A program made the position numbers and the translations under genes. Shown here piece by piece: positions 19,664 through 27,515 of a stretch of 36,455 nt of DNA. The notes below the pieces were generated by a model. The model saw only the letters and a list, made by a program, of their open reading frames with translations. It made no database searches and was not told the DNA's origin. This stretch comes from Prauserella cavernicola (GTDB lineage: Bacteria > Actinomycetota > Actinomycetes > Mycobacteriales > Pseudonocardiaceae): NCBI RefSeq assembly GCF_016595675.1, contig NZ_JAENJH010000017.1, positions 1-36,455 on the forward strand, written 5' to 3'. Every line of letters begins with the position of its first letter. Position 1 is the first letter of the stretch.

Positions 19664-21058
19664 ATGAAACGTCCGCCGATGTCTGTGAACATGGATGACG
19701 TGCAGGAACAGCCCACGGAGGAACGCGCGGTCACCGCGGCACCGCCCGCGCCCGAGCGGGCCGAGGTCACCGCCTCCTCGTCGCGGGCCGTGGAGAGCTC
19801 CGACGGCCCGCCCAAGATGTATCGCCGCCGCACCGGCCGGGTGCTGGCAGGCGTCGCGGGCGGTCTCGCCGACCACCTCGGGGTCAAGGTCCTGTGGGTC
19901 CGCGCGACGTTCGCGGTACTGGCGGCCTTCGGTGGGCTCGGCCTCGCGATCTACGCCCTGCTGTGGGTGTTCGCCCCGCAAGCTTCGCGCGACGAGCCCG
20001 CGCAGACGGAGAACCCGAAGGAACGTCAGCAGGCCTACGGGATGGTCGCGCTCGGCGTCGGCCTCACGGTGGCGGGCGGGGCGATCACCGGCCTGTTCAG
20101 CGGCTGGGTCGGCCTGCCGATCGCCGTGGCCCTGGTCGGTCTCGCGGTGGTCTGGCGGGAGGCCGACGAGTCGCAGCGCCGCCGCTGGCGCGTGGGGGCC
20201 AAGTCGGGCGTCGCCGGGGCGCTGCTCGGTGGTGGTGGCTGGTCCGCGGCCGTCCGCATCTTCGCGGGCGTCGCACTGGTGATGACCGGCATCGGCGTGA
20301 TCGTGCTGCGCGACAGCACCAGCTTCGCCCAGGTGCAGTTCGCGCTCATCGCCGTCATCGCGACGCTCATCGGGGTCGCGGTGCTGACGGTGCCGTTCTG
20401 GCTGCGCATGATGCGCGACCTCGGCGAGGAGCGCCGGGCCCGCATCCGTACCGACGAGCGAGCCGAGATCGCCGCCCACCTGCACGACTCGGTGCTGCAG
20501 ACCCTGGCGCTGATCCAGAAGCAGGCCGAGTCGCCGAGGGAGGTCGCGAGGCTCGCACGAGGGCAGGAACGTGAGCTGCGCGGCTGGCTCTACGGCCCCA
20601 GCGGCTACGGCAAACCGCAGCAGGAGGAGTCCGCCGGGGAGGCGGGGATGCTGTCGCAGGCCGTCGCCACGGCGTGCGGCGAGGTGGAGGACACCTTCGC
20701 CATCTCGGTGCAGCAGGTGGTGGTCGGCGACACCGAGCTCGACGAACAGCTCTCCTCGCTCGTGCAGGCGGCCCGCGAGTCGATCGTCAACGCCGCCAAG
20801 CACGCGGGCGTCGAGGAGGTCAGCGTGTACGCCGAGGTGGAGCCCACCTCCGTCACCGTGTTCGTGCGGGACCGCGGCAAGGGCTTCGACCCCGACACCG
20901 TTCCGGACGACCGGCATGGCCTCGCCGACTCCATCAGGGGCAGGATGGAGCGCAACGGCGGCACCGTCCGGCTGCGCACCGCTCCCGGAGAGGGCACCGA
21001 GGTGCAGCTGGAAATGCCGCGCAAGACCACCGCCAAGACGTCGCAGGGGGCAACGTGA
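19664..21058 (+). CDS. PspC-domain sensor histidine kinase (NarL/HisKA_3 type)
   Basis: Membrane sensor kinase (464 aa). A polar N-terminus is followed by a PspC domain (52-108, TGRVLAGVAGGLADHLG), then about five further membrane helices to residue 247. A dimerisation/phosphoacceptor segment follows (HLHDSVLQTLALIQ, His274 probable acceptor). The HATPase_c domain has N-box NAAKHAG, DRGKGFDPD and a late GTEVQLEMP. This architecture belongs to actinobacterial envelope-stress kinases. The ATG at 19664 is chosen for AGGGG 8 nt upstream; ATGs at 19679 and 19691 lack such a site. The stop overlaps the GTG of the response regulator (GTGA), giving tight coupling. Confidence 0.9.
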   Translation: MKRPPMSVNMDDVQEQPTEERAVTAAPPAPERAEVTASSSRAVESSDGPPKMYRRRTGRVLAGVAGGLADHLGVKVLWVRATFAVLAAFGGLGLAIYALLWVFAPQASRDEPAQTENPKERQQAYGMVALGVGLTVAGGAITGLFSGWVGLPIAVALVGLAVVWREADESQRRRWRVGAKSGVAGALLGGGGWSAAVRIFAGVALVMTGIGVIVLRDSTSFAQVQFALIAVIATLIGVAVLTVPFWLRMMRDLGEERRARIRTDERAEIAAHLHDSVLQTLALIQKQAESPREVARLARGQERELRGWLYGPSGYGKPQQEESAGEAGMLSQAVATACGEVEDTFAISVQQVVVGDTELDEQLSSLVQAARESIVNAAKHAGVEEVSVYAEVEPTSVTVFVRDRGKGFDPDTVPDDRHGLADSIRGRMERNGGTVRLRTAPGEGTEVQLEMPRKTTAKTSQGAT

Positions 21059-21729
21059 CAGACAACCAGCAGGCCAGGCAGCCGGTGACGGTGTTCCTCG
21101 TCGACGACCACGCGCTGTTCCGCGCTGGAGTGCGCGCCGAGCTCGAGTCGATCACCGACGAGGTGCGCGTGGTCGGAGAGGCCGGGTCGGTCGCCGAGGC
21201 GGTCGCCGGGATCACCCGCATGCGCCCGCAGGTGGTGCTGCTCGACGTCCACATGCCCGACGGCGGCGGTGCGGAGGTGCTGCGGCGGCTGCGCACCGAA
21301 CTGCCCGACGTGGTGTTCCTGGCGCTGTCGGTGTCGGACGCCGCCGAGGACGTGATCGCCGTGATCCGCGCGGGCGCGAGGGGCTACGTCACCAAGACCA
21401 TCTCGTCGAAGGAACTGGTGCGCGCGGTCGTCAGGGTCGCCGAGGGTGACGCGGTGTTCTCGCCGAGGCTGGCCGGTTTCGTGCTCGACGCGTTCGCCGA
21501 CCGGCCTGGTTCCGAGCCCATCAGCGACCCCGAGCTCGACCTGCTGACCCCACGCGAGCGCGACGTGCTGCGCCTGCTCGCGCGGGGCTACGCGTACAAG
21601 GAGATCGCGTCGGAGCTGTTCATCTCGGTCAAGACGGTGGAGACCCACGTGTCGAGCGTCCTGCGCAAGACCCAGCTGTCCAACCGCTACGAGCTGTCCC
21701 GCTGGGCCTCCGACCGCAGGCTCGTCTGA
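21055..21729 (+). CDS. NarL/LuxR-family response regulator
   Basis: DNA-binding response regulator of 224 aa. The receiver (about 10-130) has the acidic pair D17-D18, phosphoacceptor D64 in LLDVHMPDGG, Ser in ALSV and Lys in GYVTKTIS, so it should be phosphorylated normally. The LuxR helix-turn-helix follows (LTPRERDVLRLLARGYAYKEIA, VKTVETHVSSVLRK). It is the evident partner of the overlapping PspC-type kinase. Likely targets include the divergent PspC gene and its own operon, but no operator was identified. The stop lies 4 bp from the convergent exporter stop, with no terminator visible between. Confidence 0.93.
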   Translation: MTDNQQARQPVTVFLVDDHALFRAGVRAELESITDEVRVVGEAGSVAEAVAGITRMRPQVVLLDVHMPDGGGAEVLRRLRTELPDVVFLALSVSDAAEDVIAVIRAGARGYVTKTISSKELVRAVVRVAEGDAVFSPRLAGFVLDAFADRPGSEPISDPELDLLTPRERDVLRLLARGYAYKEIASELFISVKTVETHVSSVLRKTQLSNRYELSRWASDRRLV

Positions 21730-21733
21730 CGCC

Positions 21734-22654
21734 TCATTCCGGCGCGACCCGTGCCCCGACGGCGGGCGGTGGCACCACGGTCGCGCGCTTGCGAACCCTG
21801 GTCAGTGCGACGCCCGCGAGCACCACCACCATGCCGATGATCACCCTGACGTTGAGGTCCTCGCCCAGGAACACCGTGCCGAGCAGCACGGAGACCACGG
21901 GCAGCAGGTAGCCGACGGTCGAGGTGGCGACCCCGCCCTCGGTGGCGATCAGCCGGTAGTTCAGCGCGAACGCGATGCCGGTGGAGAACACCCCGAGCAT
22001 GGCGACGGCGATCATCGCGGTGCCGTCGAGGTGGACGGGGCTCAGTCCGCCCGCAGGCAGTGCCACCAGCAGGAATCCGCTCGCCGTGATCATCTGTGCC
22101 GCGGCGAGCGCGAACGGTGAGACACCGGTGTTCGCGAGATAGCGGCCTTCGTAGACCATGACCCAGCCGTAGCTGGCCGCGGCGGCGAGGATCGCCACGG
22201 CACCCCAGCTGAGCAGGCCGGACGACTGCCAGGGCGCGAAGATCACGATCGTCCCGGCGAGCCCGAGCAGCAGCCCCGCCAGCCTGGTGCCGGACAGCCT
22301 GCGCTCCACCCGCCACACCAGTGCGACGGCCAGCGCCCACAGGGGAGTGGTCGCGTTGAGCACGCCGGTGACGCCCGAGTCGACGGTCTGCTCGCCGATC
22401 GCGAAGAGCAGGAACGGCAGTGCGTTGTGGAACAGCGCCGCCACCGCGAGATAGCCCCAGATGCGCTTCGACCGGGGCAGCCGGTCGCGTGCCAGGGAGC
22501 ACAGCAGCACGAGCACGGCGGCGCCGAGCACGAGCCTGCCCAGCACGAGCTGCACGGGGCTGAACGCGTCGAGCGCGAGTTTGATCCAGAAGAAGCTGGA
22601 GCCCCACATCAGTGCCAGAGCGGCCATGCGGAGCAGGGTTTTCGTCTCTCCCAC
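21734..22654 (-). CDS. EamA/DMT-family transporter
   Basis: An inner-membrane exporter of the drug/metabolite superfamily (306 aa) with ten predicted helices in two EamA repeats. The first begins LLRMAALALMWGSSFFWIKLAL; the second ends GTVFLGEDLNVRVIIGMVVVLAGVAL. The substrate is unknown; family members export amino acids, metabolites or toxic compounds. The GTG at 22654 gives full length with a short GGAG close upstream; the true start could be a few codons away. It is divergent from a LysR regulator (81 bp between starts), the usual layout in which the regulator controls the exporter. Confidence 0.9.
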   Translation of the reverse strand: MGETKTLLRMAALALMWGSSFFWIKLALDAFSPVQLVLGRLVLGAAVLVLLCSLARDRLPRSKRIWGYLAVAALFHNALPFLLFAIGEQTVDSGVTGVLNATTPLWALAVALVWRVERRLSGTRLAGLLLGLAGTIVIFAPWQSSGLLSWGAVAILAAAASYGWVMVYEGRYLANTGVSPFALAAAQMITASGFLLVALPAGGLSPVHLDGTAMIAVAMLGVFSTGIAFALNYRLIATEGGVATSTVGYLLPVVSVLLGTVFLGEDLNVRVIIGMVVVLAGVALTRVRKRATVVPPPAVGARVAPE

Positions 22655-22700
22655 GGCTCCAGGTTCGTCCCGCCCAGGTATAAGGACAAGCGAATTCTTC

Positions 22701-22729
22701 TGCACACTTGTTAAGCAAAACTGTAAGAT
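22701..22729 (+). promoter_or_regulatory. Promoter for a leaderless LysR mRNA
   Basis: TGCACA (22701-22706) and TAAGAT (22724-22729) have a 17-bp spacer. The -10 ends 6 nt before the LysR ATG at 22736, so the transcript should start at the ATG. No ribosome site precedes it. TTGTTAAGCAA within the spacer is a short inverted element that could be part of the LysR operator. Confidence 0.55.
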
Positions 22730-22735
22730 TGCGCC

Positions 22736-23623
22736 ATGCTCGACGTACGGCGGATGCAGGTGCTGCGCGCGGTCGTGACCAGCGGTTCGATCAGCGAGGC
22801 CGCCCGCAACCTCGGCTACACGCCCTCCGCGATCAGCCAGCAGCTCTCCACGCTGGAGCGGGAGGCGGGCACGGCGCTGCTCGAACGCATCGGGCGCGGC
22901 GTGCGGCCCACGGCGGCGGGCGAGTTGTTGTGCGAACACGCCGAGGTGCTCGGTACGCAGCTCGCGAAGGCCGAGTCGGCGCTGGCCGACCTCAGGAACG
23001 GTCGCACCGGCCGGCTCGCCATCCGCTACTTCGCCACGGCGGGCGCCGCGCTCGTGCCGCCCGCCATCGCGACCCTGCGCCGCGAGTGCCCGGGCATCCA
23101 GGTGGATCTCAAGCTCGTCGAGCCGGACGACCCGATGCCCGAGGTGGAGGCCGGAGAGGCCGACGTCGCGATCGTGGTGTTCCCGCGTTCCAAGCCGCCC
23201 GCCAAGGGCGTGGAGCTGGTGCACCTGCTCGACGACCCGTACCGGGCGGTGCTGCCGAAGGGCCACCCGCTGGCGCGCAAACGGTTGCTCGACCTCGCCG
23301 ACCTCGCCGACGAGCCCTGGGTGGGCAACGAGTACCCGCCTGGCCCGTGCCGCGACATCATGCTGCAGGCGTGCGGTGCCGCGGGTTTCGCGCCGAACTT
23401 CGTGGTGGAGTCCGAGGACTACGCCACGGCGCAGGGCTTCGTGGCTGCGGGCGTGGGGGTCTCGCTGCTGCCCGAGCTCGCGCTCGGCGCCCCGAACCCC
23501 GGCGTCGTGGTGCGCAAGGTGCGCAAACCCGAACCCGTGCGCGTGATCTACGCGGCCGTGGCCGCCCACGCCAGGGACAACCCGGCGGTGCGGACCCTGC
23601 TCACCGCGATGAGCGCCGGATAA
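22736..23623 (+). CDS. LysR-family transcriptional regulator
   Basis: A LysR-type regulator (295 aa). The N-terminal winged helix-turn-helix (1-65) is standard: LRAVVTSGSISEAARNLGYT, SAISQQLSTLEREAG. The effector domain (about 90-290) has the periplasmic-binding-protein fold, with conserved DVAIVV and LPKGHPLA pieces. The effector is unknown. Divergence from the EamA exporter suggests it controls that gene and itself. It probably uses a leaderless mRNA. Its stop is 4 bp from the convergent kinase-like gene. Confidence 0.93.
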   Translation: MLDVRRMQVLRAVVTSGSISEAARNLGYTPSAISQQLSTLEREAGTALLERIGRGVRPTAAGELLCEHAEVLGTQLAKAESALADLRNGRTGRLAIRYFATAGAALVPPAIATLRRECPGIQVDLKLVEPDDPMPEVEAGEADVAIVVFPRSKPPAKGVELVHLLDDPYRAVLPKGHPLARKRLLDLADLADEPWVGNEYPPGPCRDIMLQACGAAGFAPNFVVESEDYATAQGFVAAGVGVSLLPELALGAPNPGVVVRKVRKPEPVRVIYAAVAAHARDNPAVRTLLTAMSAG

Positions 23624-23627
23624 GCCG

Positions 23628-24587
23628 CTAGATCGCGAGGATCACGCCGACGACGATGATCGTCACCACGACCGCCGCCACGATCGCCCACTGCCACGGC
23701 CGCACCCTCGGGCCCGGCCGCCGCTGCGGTTCGGGCGCGGGCGCGGGAGGCGGCGTGACTCTCGGCGTCCTGGGCATCACCGGCACGGTCGGCATCGCGG
23801 GTGCGGTCGGAGGCACGAAGCCGTTGTGCTGGCCGCGGGTCACGGCCTTGAGCGCCGTCACCGCGTCGGCCATGGTCGGCCGCAGGTCGGGGTCGTCGCG
23901 CAGCATCTTCAGCAGCGCGCCCGTGAGCGCTCCGGTGCGGTTCGGCACGGCATGCTCGCTGACCCCGTCGGGCCCGAACGGCGGCACTCCCTCGACGGCG
24001 GCGAACAGCGTCGCGCCCAGCGAGTACGTGTCCGCGGCGGCGAGCGCGGGCTCGCCCTTGGCGACCTCGGGCGCCCGGTAGGCGGGGTCGGGAGGTCCGC
24101 CGGAGATGCCGATGTCGGTGATCTTCACGCCGCCGTCGTCGGCCAGCAGCACGTTGCCCGGCTCCACCAGGCGGTGCGGCATGCCGAGCGCGTGTGCGAC
24201 GGCCAGCGCCGAACCCAGTTGGATGCCCAGGAACGCGGCCTGCTCGGGAGTCAGCTGCCCGTACTCGGTGAGGAACTCGGCCATGTTGCGCGACGGGACG
24301 TACTCCATGACCAGCCACACGTCGTCGCCGTCGCGGAAGGCGTCGAACACCGCGATCGCGTTGGCGTGCAGGACGCGCGTGGCCTGCCTGCCCTCGTGCA
24401 GCGCCGACTGCCTGGCCTCCTCGGCACGCTCGGCCGGCAGGTCCGGGTCGATGTAGAGGCGCTTCGCGGCGACGGTCCGGTGCAGCATCGAGTCGAAGGC
24501 GAGCCACACTATGCCGGCTCGCCCTCGGCCGATGGGTTGGTCAAGTCGGTAGCGTTCGCCGACGAGAGCACCTTCTGTGTCGTTCAC
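23628..24587 (-). CDS. Ser/Thr protein kinase-like protein, predicted pseudokinase
   Basis: A kinase-fold membrane protein (319 aa). It keeps the ATP-binding Lys (K42 in VAAKRL), the alpha-C Glu (E65) and APE (172-174). The catalytic HRD motif is HRL (138-140), so the proton-accepting Asp is Leu, and the following Lys of xKPxN is Glu (VEPGN). DFG reads DIG (158-160). The activation loop is about ten residues shorter than in the neighbouring kinase and has a single Ser. Phosphotransfer is therefore unlikely. A Pro-rich linker leads to a single helix at the very C-terminus (298-319), with almost nothing outside the cell. The GTG start has AAGGGG close by. It lies 53 bp downstream of an intact kinase gene and is probably its regulator or scaffold. 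Confidence 0.88.
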   Translation of the reverse strand: MNDTEGALVGERYRLDQPIGRGRAGIVWLAFDSMLHRTVAAKRLYIDPDLPAERAEEARQSALHEGRQATRVLHANAIAVFDAFRDGDDVWLVMEYVPSRNMAEFLTEYGQLTPEQAAFLGIQLGSALAVAHALGMPHRLVEPGNVLLADDGGVKITDIGISGGPPDPAYRAPEVAKGEPALAAADTYSLGATLFAAVEGVPPFGPDGVSEHAVPNRTGALTGALLKMLRDDPDLRPTMADAVTALKAVTRGQHNGFVPPTAPAMPTVPVMPRTPRVTPPPAPAPEPQRRPGPRVRPWQWAIVAAVVVTIIVVGVILAI

Positions 24588-24640
24588 GCAGCCCCTTGTA
24601 CCGCAGTGTCGGTCAAACCGGCATCAACAGGCCCGAACCA

Positions 24641-26260
24641 TCACGACGTCGGTGTCGATGGTTCCGTGGGTTCCGACGTCGGCGAATCGTCCGTCGGGGA
24701 GGAAGGCGGTTCCTCCGTTTCGCTGGACGGCGGCTCCGGCGGCTCCGGCGGAACGTACGACGACGACTCCTCGGTCTCCTCCACCGGCGGCGGAACGTAC
24801 TCCGACGTCTCCTCGTAGGTCGGCTGGGGCTCCTCGACCTGCTGCTCGGTGGTGGTCGTCGAGGGAGGAGGGGTCGTGGTCGTCTGCGACACCTGCGACG
24901 TGGTCGCCACCGGCTTCTGCGCCGGCGGCTCCTCGGCGTCGCCGCCGCCGGACCCGCCGAAGACCCAGATCGCGAACGCGGCCATGCCGAGCACCACGAT
25001 GCTGCCCGCGAGGGCAGGCAGCTTCCAGTTCGCCTTTTCCTTCGGCTCGTCGTCGGCCGGGTCGTCGTAGGGCGAAGGCTGCCGGTCGTAGTCGTCGTGC
25101 CGGTCGTAGTCGTCGTAGTCGGCGTACGGGTCCGCACCGACCGGCACCGCGCGGGTGGCCTCGAGCCCGCCCTGCTGGTGGCCGTAGCCGTCGTAGTCTT
25201 CGTCCGGGTAGCCGCTGCCGGGCTCGTACCGGTCGTCCGCGTCGTCGTAGTACCCGCCGGCGTCCTCGCCGAGGGTGCCCGAGTGTCCCGCGGGCAGGTA
25301 GTCGTCGTCGGCGGCGGCCGCACCGAGAGCGGCACCCGCAGCACCGGCGCCCGCGGCGCCGAGCACGGCCGTTCCGGTGCCGATGGCGGGCTGGACGGCC
25401 GTGGCGTCGTTGTCGGGGGAGCCGCCCAGCGGCGTCTCGCCCCTGGCGACCGCCGAGAGCAGCTCCTCGCACTCGTCCGCCGTCGGGCGGTGCCGGGTGT
25501 CGGGGTGCAGCATCACGGCGAGCACGCTGGTGAGCGGGCCGGACTGCCTCGGCGGGTTGATCTGCCCCGCGGCCACCGCGTGCAGCAGGCCCAGCGTGTT
25601 CTCGCTGAGTCCGAACGGCGGCTGGCCCTCGGTGGCGGCGTAGAGCGTGGAGCCGAGCGAGAAGATGTCCGACTCGGGGCCGGGGTCGCCGCCGATCGCC
25701 ACCTCGGGAGCGAGGTAGGCGGGCGTGCCCGCGATCATGCCCGTCTTGGTGACGGTGACGTCGTCCTTGGCGCGCGAGATGCCGAAGTCGGTGATCTTCA
25801 CGAGCCCGCTGCCCGCGAGCAGGATGTTGCCGGGCTTGATGTCGCGGTGGACGATCCCGACGGCGTGCGCCTCCTTGAGAGCCGCCGCCACCTGGGCGCC
25901 GATCTTGGCGACCTCGACCGGGGACAACGTCCTGCGCTGCTGGAGCTCCTGGGCGAGGCTCGTCGACGCCAGGTACTCCATGATCAGGCACGGTTGCCCG
26001 TTGTCGTCGGTGACGACGTCGAACACCGAGATCGCGTTGGGGTGGTGCAGGCGGGCGGCGATCCTGCCCTCACGCATAGTGCGGGCGCGCGCGTCCTCCG
26101 CCTCGTTGTCCTCGAGGCCCGGCTGCAGCAGGAGCTGCTTGATCGCGACGGTGCGGTGCAGCACCTCATCCTGCGCCTGCCAGACCGCACCCATGGCACC
26201 GGTGCCGATGCGCTTGATGACGCGGTATCGGCCGGCGACCAGGCGACCCTCGTCGCTCAC
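24641..26260 (-). CDS. Transmembrane Ser/Thr protein kinase (PknB-like)
   Basis: An active-looking Hanks-type kinase (539 aa). The kinase domain (11-270) has the glycine loop GTGAMGAVW (19-27), Lys41, HRDIKPGN (138-145), DFG (158-160), an activation loop with several Thr (VTVTKTGMIAGT) and APE. A linker follows: Ala/Gly-rich (about 295-317), then strongly Asp/Tyr-rich (318-402). One membrane helix spans 413-435. The outside part (about 100 residues) is Thr/Pro/Glu/Ser-rich with no PASTA repeats, so muropeptide sensing as in PknB is not indicated. The GTG at 26260 is chosen for the AGGAGG just upstream; a longer frame to 26308 lacks support. It sits between a single-pass membrane protein and the pseudokinase. 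Confidence 0.93.
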   Translation of the reverse strand: MSDEGRLVAGRYRVIKRIGTGAMGAVWQAQDEVLHRTVAIKQLLLQPGLEDNEAEDARARTMREGRIAARLHHPNAISVFDVVTDDNGQPCLIMEYLASTSLAQELQQRRTLSPVEVAKIGAQVAAALKEAHAVGIVHRDIKPGNILLAGSGLVKITDFGISRAKDDVTVTKTGMIAGTPAYLAPEVAIGGDPGPESDIFSLGSTLYAATEGQPPFGLSENTLGLLHAVAAGQINPPRQSGPLTSVLAVMLHPDTRHRPTADECEELLSAVARGETPLGGSPDNDATAVQPAIGTGTAVLGAAGAGAAGAALGAAAADDDYLPAGHSGTLGEDAGGYYDDADDRYEPGSGYPDEDYDGYGHQQGGLEATRAVPVGADPYADYDDYDRHDDYDRQPSPYDDPADDEPKEKANWKLPALAGSIVVLGMAAFAIWVFGGSGGGDAEEPPAQKPVATTSQVSQTTTTPPPSTTTTEQQVEEPQPTYEETSEYVPPPVEETEESSSYVPPEPPEPPSSETEEPPSSPTDDSPTSEPTEPSTPTS

Positions 26261-26394
26261 GCGACCTCCTTCGGGGCTGTCGTCAGCAGGGGTGGAGCGT
26301 AGGCACAAACCGGCGAATTGCGTGCCGGAATACCGAGACCGACTCGTGACAGGTTAGGCCGCTCACTCTGCGCACACGAAGGCGGCACTCTCGG

Positions 26395-26417
26395 ACACAG
26401 GTGCTGTGCTCCTGTGT
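26395..26417. terminator. Weak hairpin after the 26435 gene
   Basis: A 7-bp inverted repeat (ACACAGG/CCTGTGT) with a 9-nt loop, just downstream of the stop at 26435 on the minus strand. There is no T-run. It may be a partial terminator ahead of the kinase gene. Confidence 0.35.
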
Positions 26418-26434
26418 GGTAGACGCCCCGGAGG

Positions 26435-27253
26435 TCAGTTGGGTTGCGCCGACAGCAGCTTCGCGTCGTTGATTCTGCCGCTCGGGCCGGCATCCACGCC
26501 GAGCTGCTGGGTGACCCGCAGTGGCGTTCCACGCTCGGGCACCATCGTCACCACCGCGAGCACCGAGCCGTCCCGCTCCTCGCGGAGGTCCTCCACCTCG
26601 ACGGAGTCCATCGAGCGCCACGCCTCGACGAGCGACTCGCGCTCGGCGGCGAGCGACGGCCCCAGCAGTTCCACGGCGTCGTCGGGCGAGGTGTCCACGC
26701 GCTCGTAGAACTCACGCACGGTGCCGACCCTGCCCTGTGCCGAGGTGTCGGCCTCGCCGGTCTGGCTGCCCTCACCGGCGTCGTCGCGCTGGGCGACCTG
26801 CCGCACCGCTCCTGCGGTGGCGGGCGCGCCCGCCACCGCAGGAGCCGCATCGTCGACCACGGCCTTCCCGGCGGTGCTCTTCGCGGGCAGCGCGAACCCG
26901 CCGAGCGCGGCGGCCCCGGTGATCTCGAGCGGTTCGCCGACGTCGTCGCCGCTGCTCTGGTCGTGATCGCTGGCGATCGAGGCGGCGACCACGATGGAAG
27001 TGCCCAGCAGTGCGAGGGCCAGCAGCAGCGCCGCGAGCTTGGCGCGCCTGGCGAACGGCCGCTCGGGCTCGGGTGGCGGCGGTGGCTCGTCCATCCGCTC
27101 GTCCCTGGTTCCCGGGGGTGGCAGGTACCTGCGCGGTTCGCGGAAGAACTCACGCAGGTACTCGTCGTCGACCAGGTCGTCGGCGAGGATCTCGTCACTC
27201 ATGACGTCCTCGACCGCGACGGTCGGCTCGGATGCGTGGCGCCGGTCGTGCAC
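26435..27253 (-). CDS. Single-pass membrane protein with extracellular C-terminal domain, unknown
   Basis: No family recognised (272 aa). The cytoplasmic N-terminus is acidic and then Pro-rich (PPPPPEPERP, about 57-66). One membrane helix spans about 72-94. An Ala-rich, low-complexity linker leads to a predicted folded domain of about 95 residues at the C-terminus (starting near VREFYERVDTSPDDAVELLG), which resembles small NTF2-like or lipoprotein-type domains. The GTG at 27253 has GAGGG 8 nt upstream, and the next codons show coding-type third-base use; an ATG at 27202 with GAGG is an alternative. It lies upstream of a Ser/Thr kinase in the same direction, so it could be a substrate or sensor partner (inference). 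Confidence 0.75.
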   Translation of the reverse strand: MHDRRHASEPTVAVEDVMSDEILADDLVDDEYLREFFREPRRYLPPPGTRDERMDEPPPPPEPERPFARRAKLAALLLALALLGTSIVVAASIASDHDQSSGDDVGEPLEITGAAALGGFALPAKSTAGKAVVDDAAPAVAGAPATAGAVRQVAQRDDAGEGSQTGEADTSAQGRVGTVREFYERVDTSPDDAVELLGPSLAAERESLVEAWRSMDSVEVEDLREERDGSVLAVVTMVPERGTPLRVTQQLGVDAGPSGRINDAKLLSAQPN

Positions 27254-27515
27254 TGGTTCGGCCCTCGTCTGTGTCGTCTCGTGGACTCGAAGTTCGGACC
27301 CCTCGCCTCTCAGGTAACCCTGCCGGGCGTTTCATCTCCAGGTTTTGTCGGTGGACTGTCGTGCCGACACGACGAACGGCAAATGGCATCACCCACGTAG
27401 AGCAATATGTGACCGTTCGGCGCACTGCACGTGCACCAGAATGTGCGAAAAGCGCGTGCATTCGCAGGTGAAGCGCCTATTCGGGGGTCAGAAAAACAGC
27501 CGGGAATCGTTCCCT

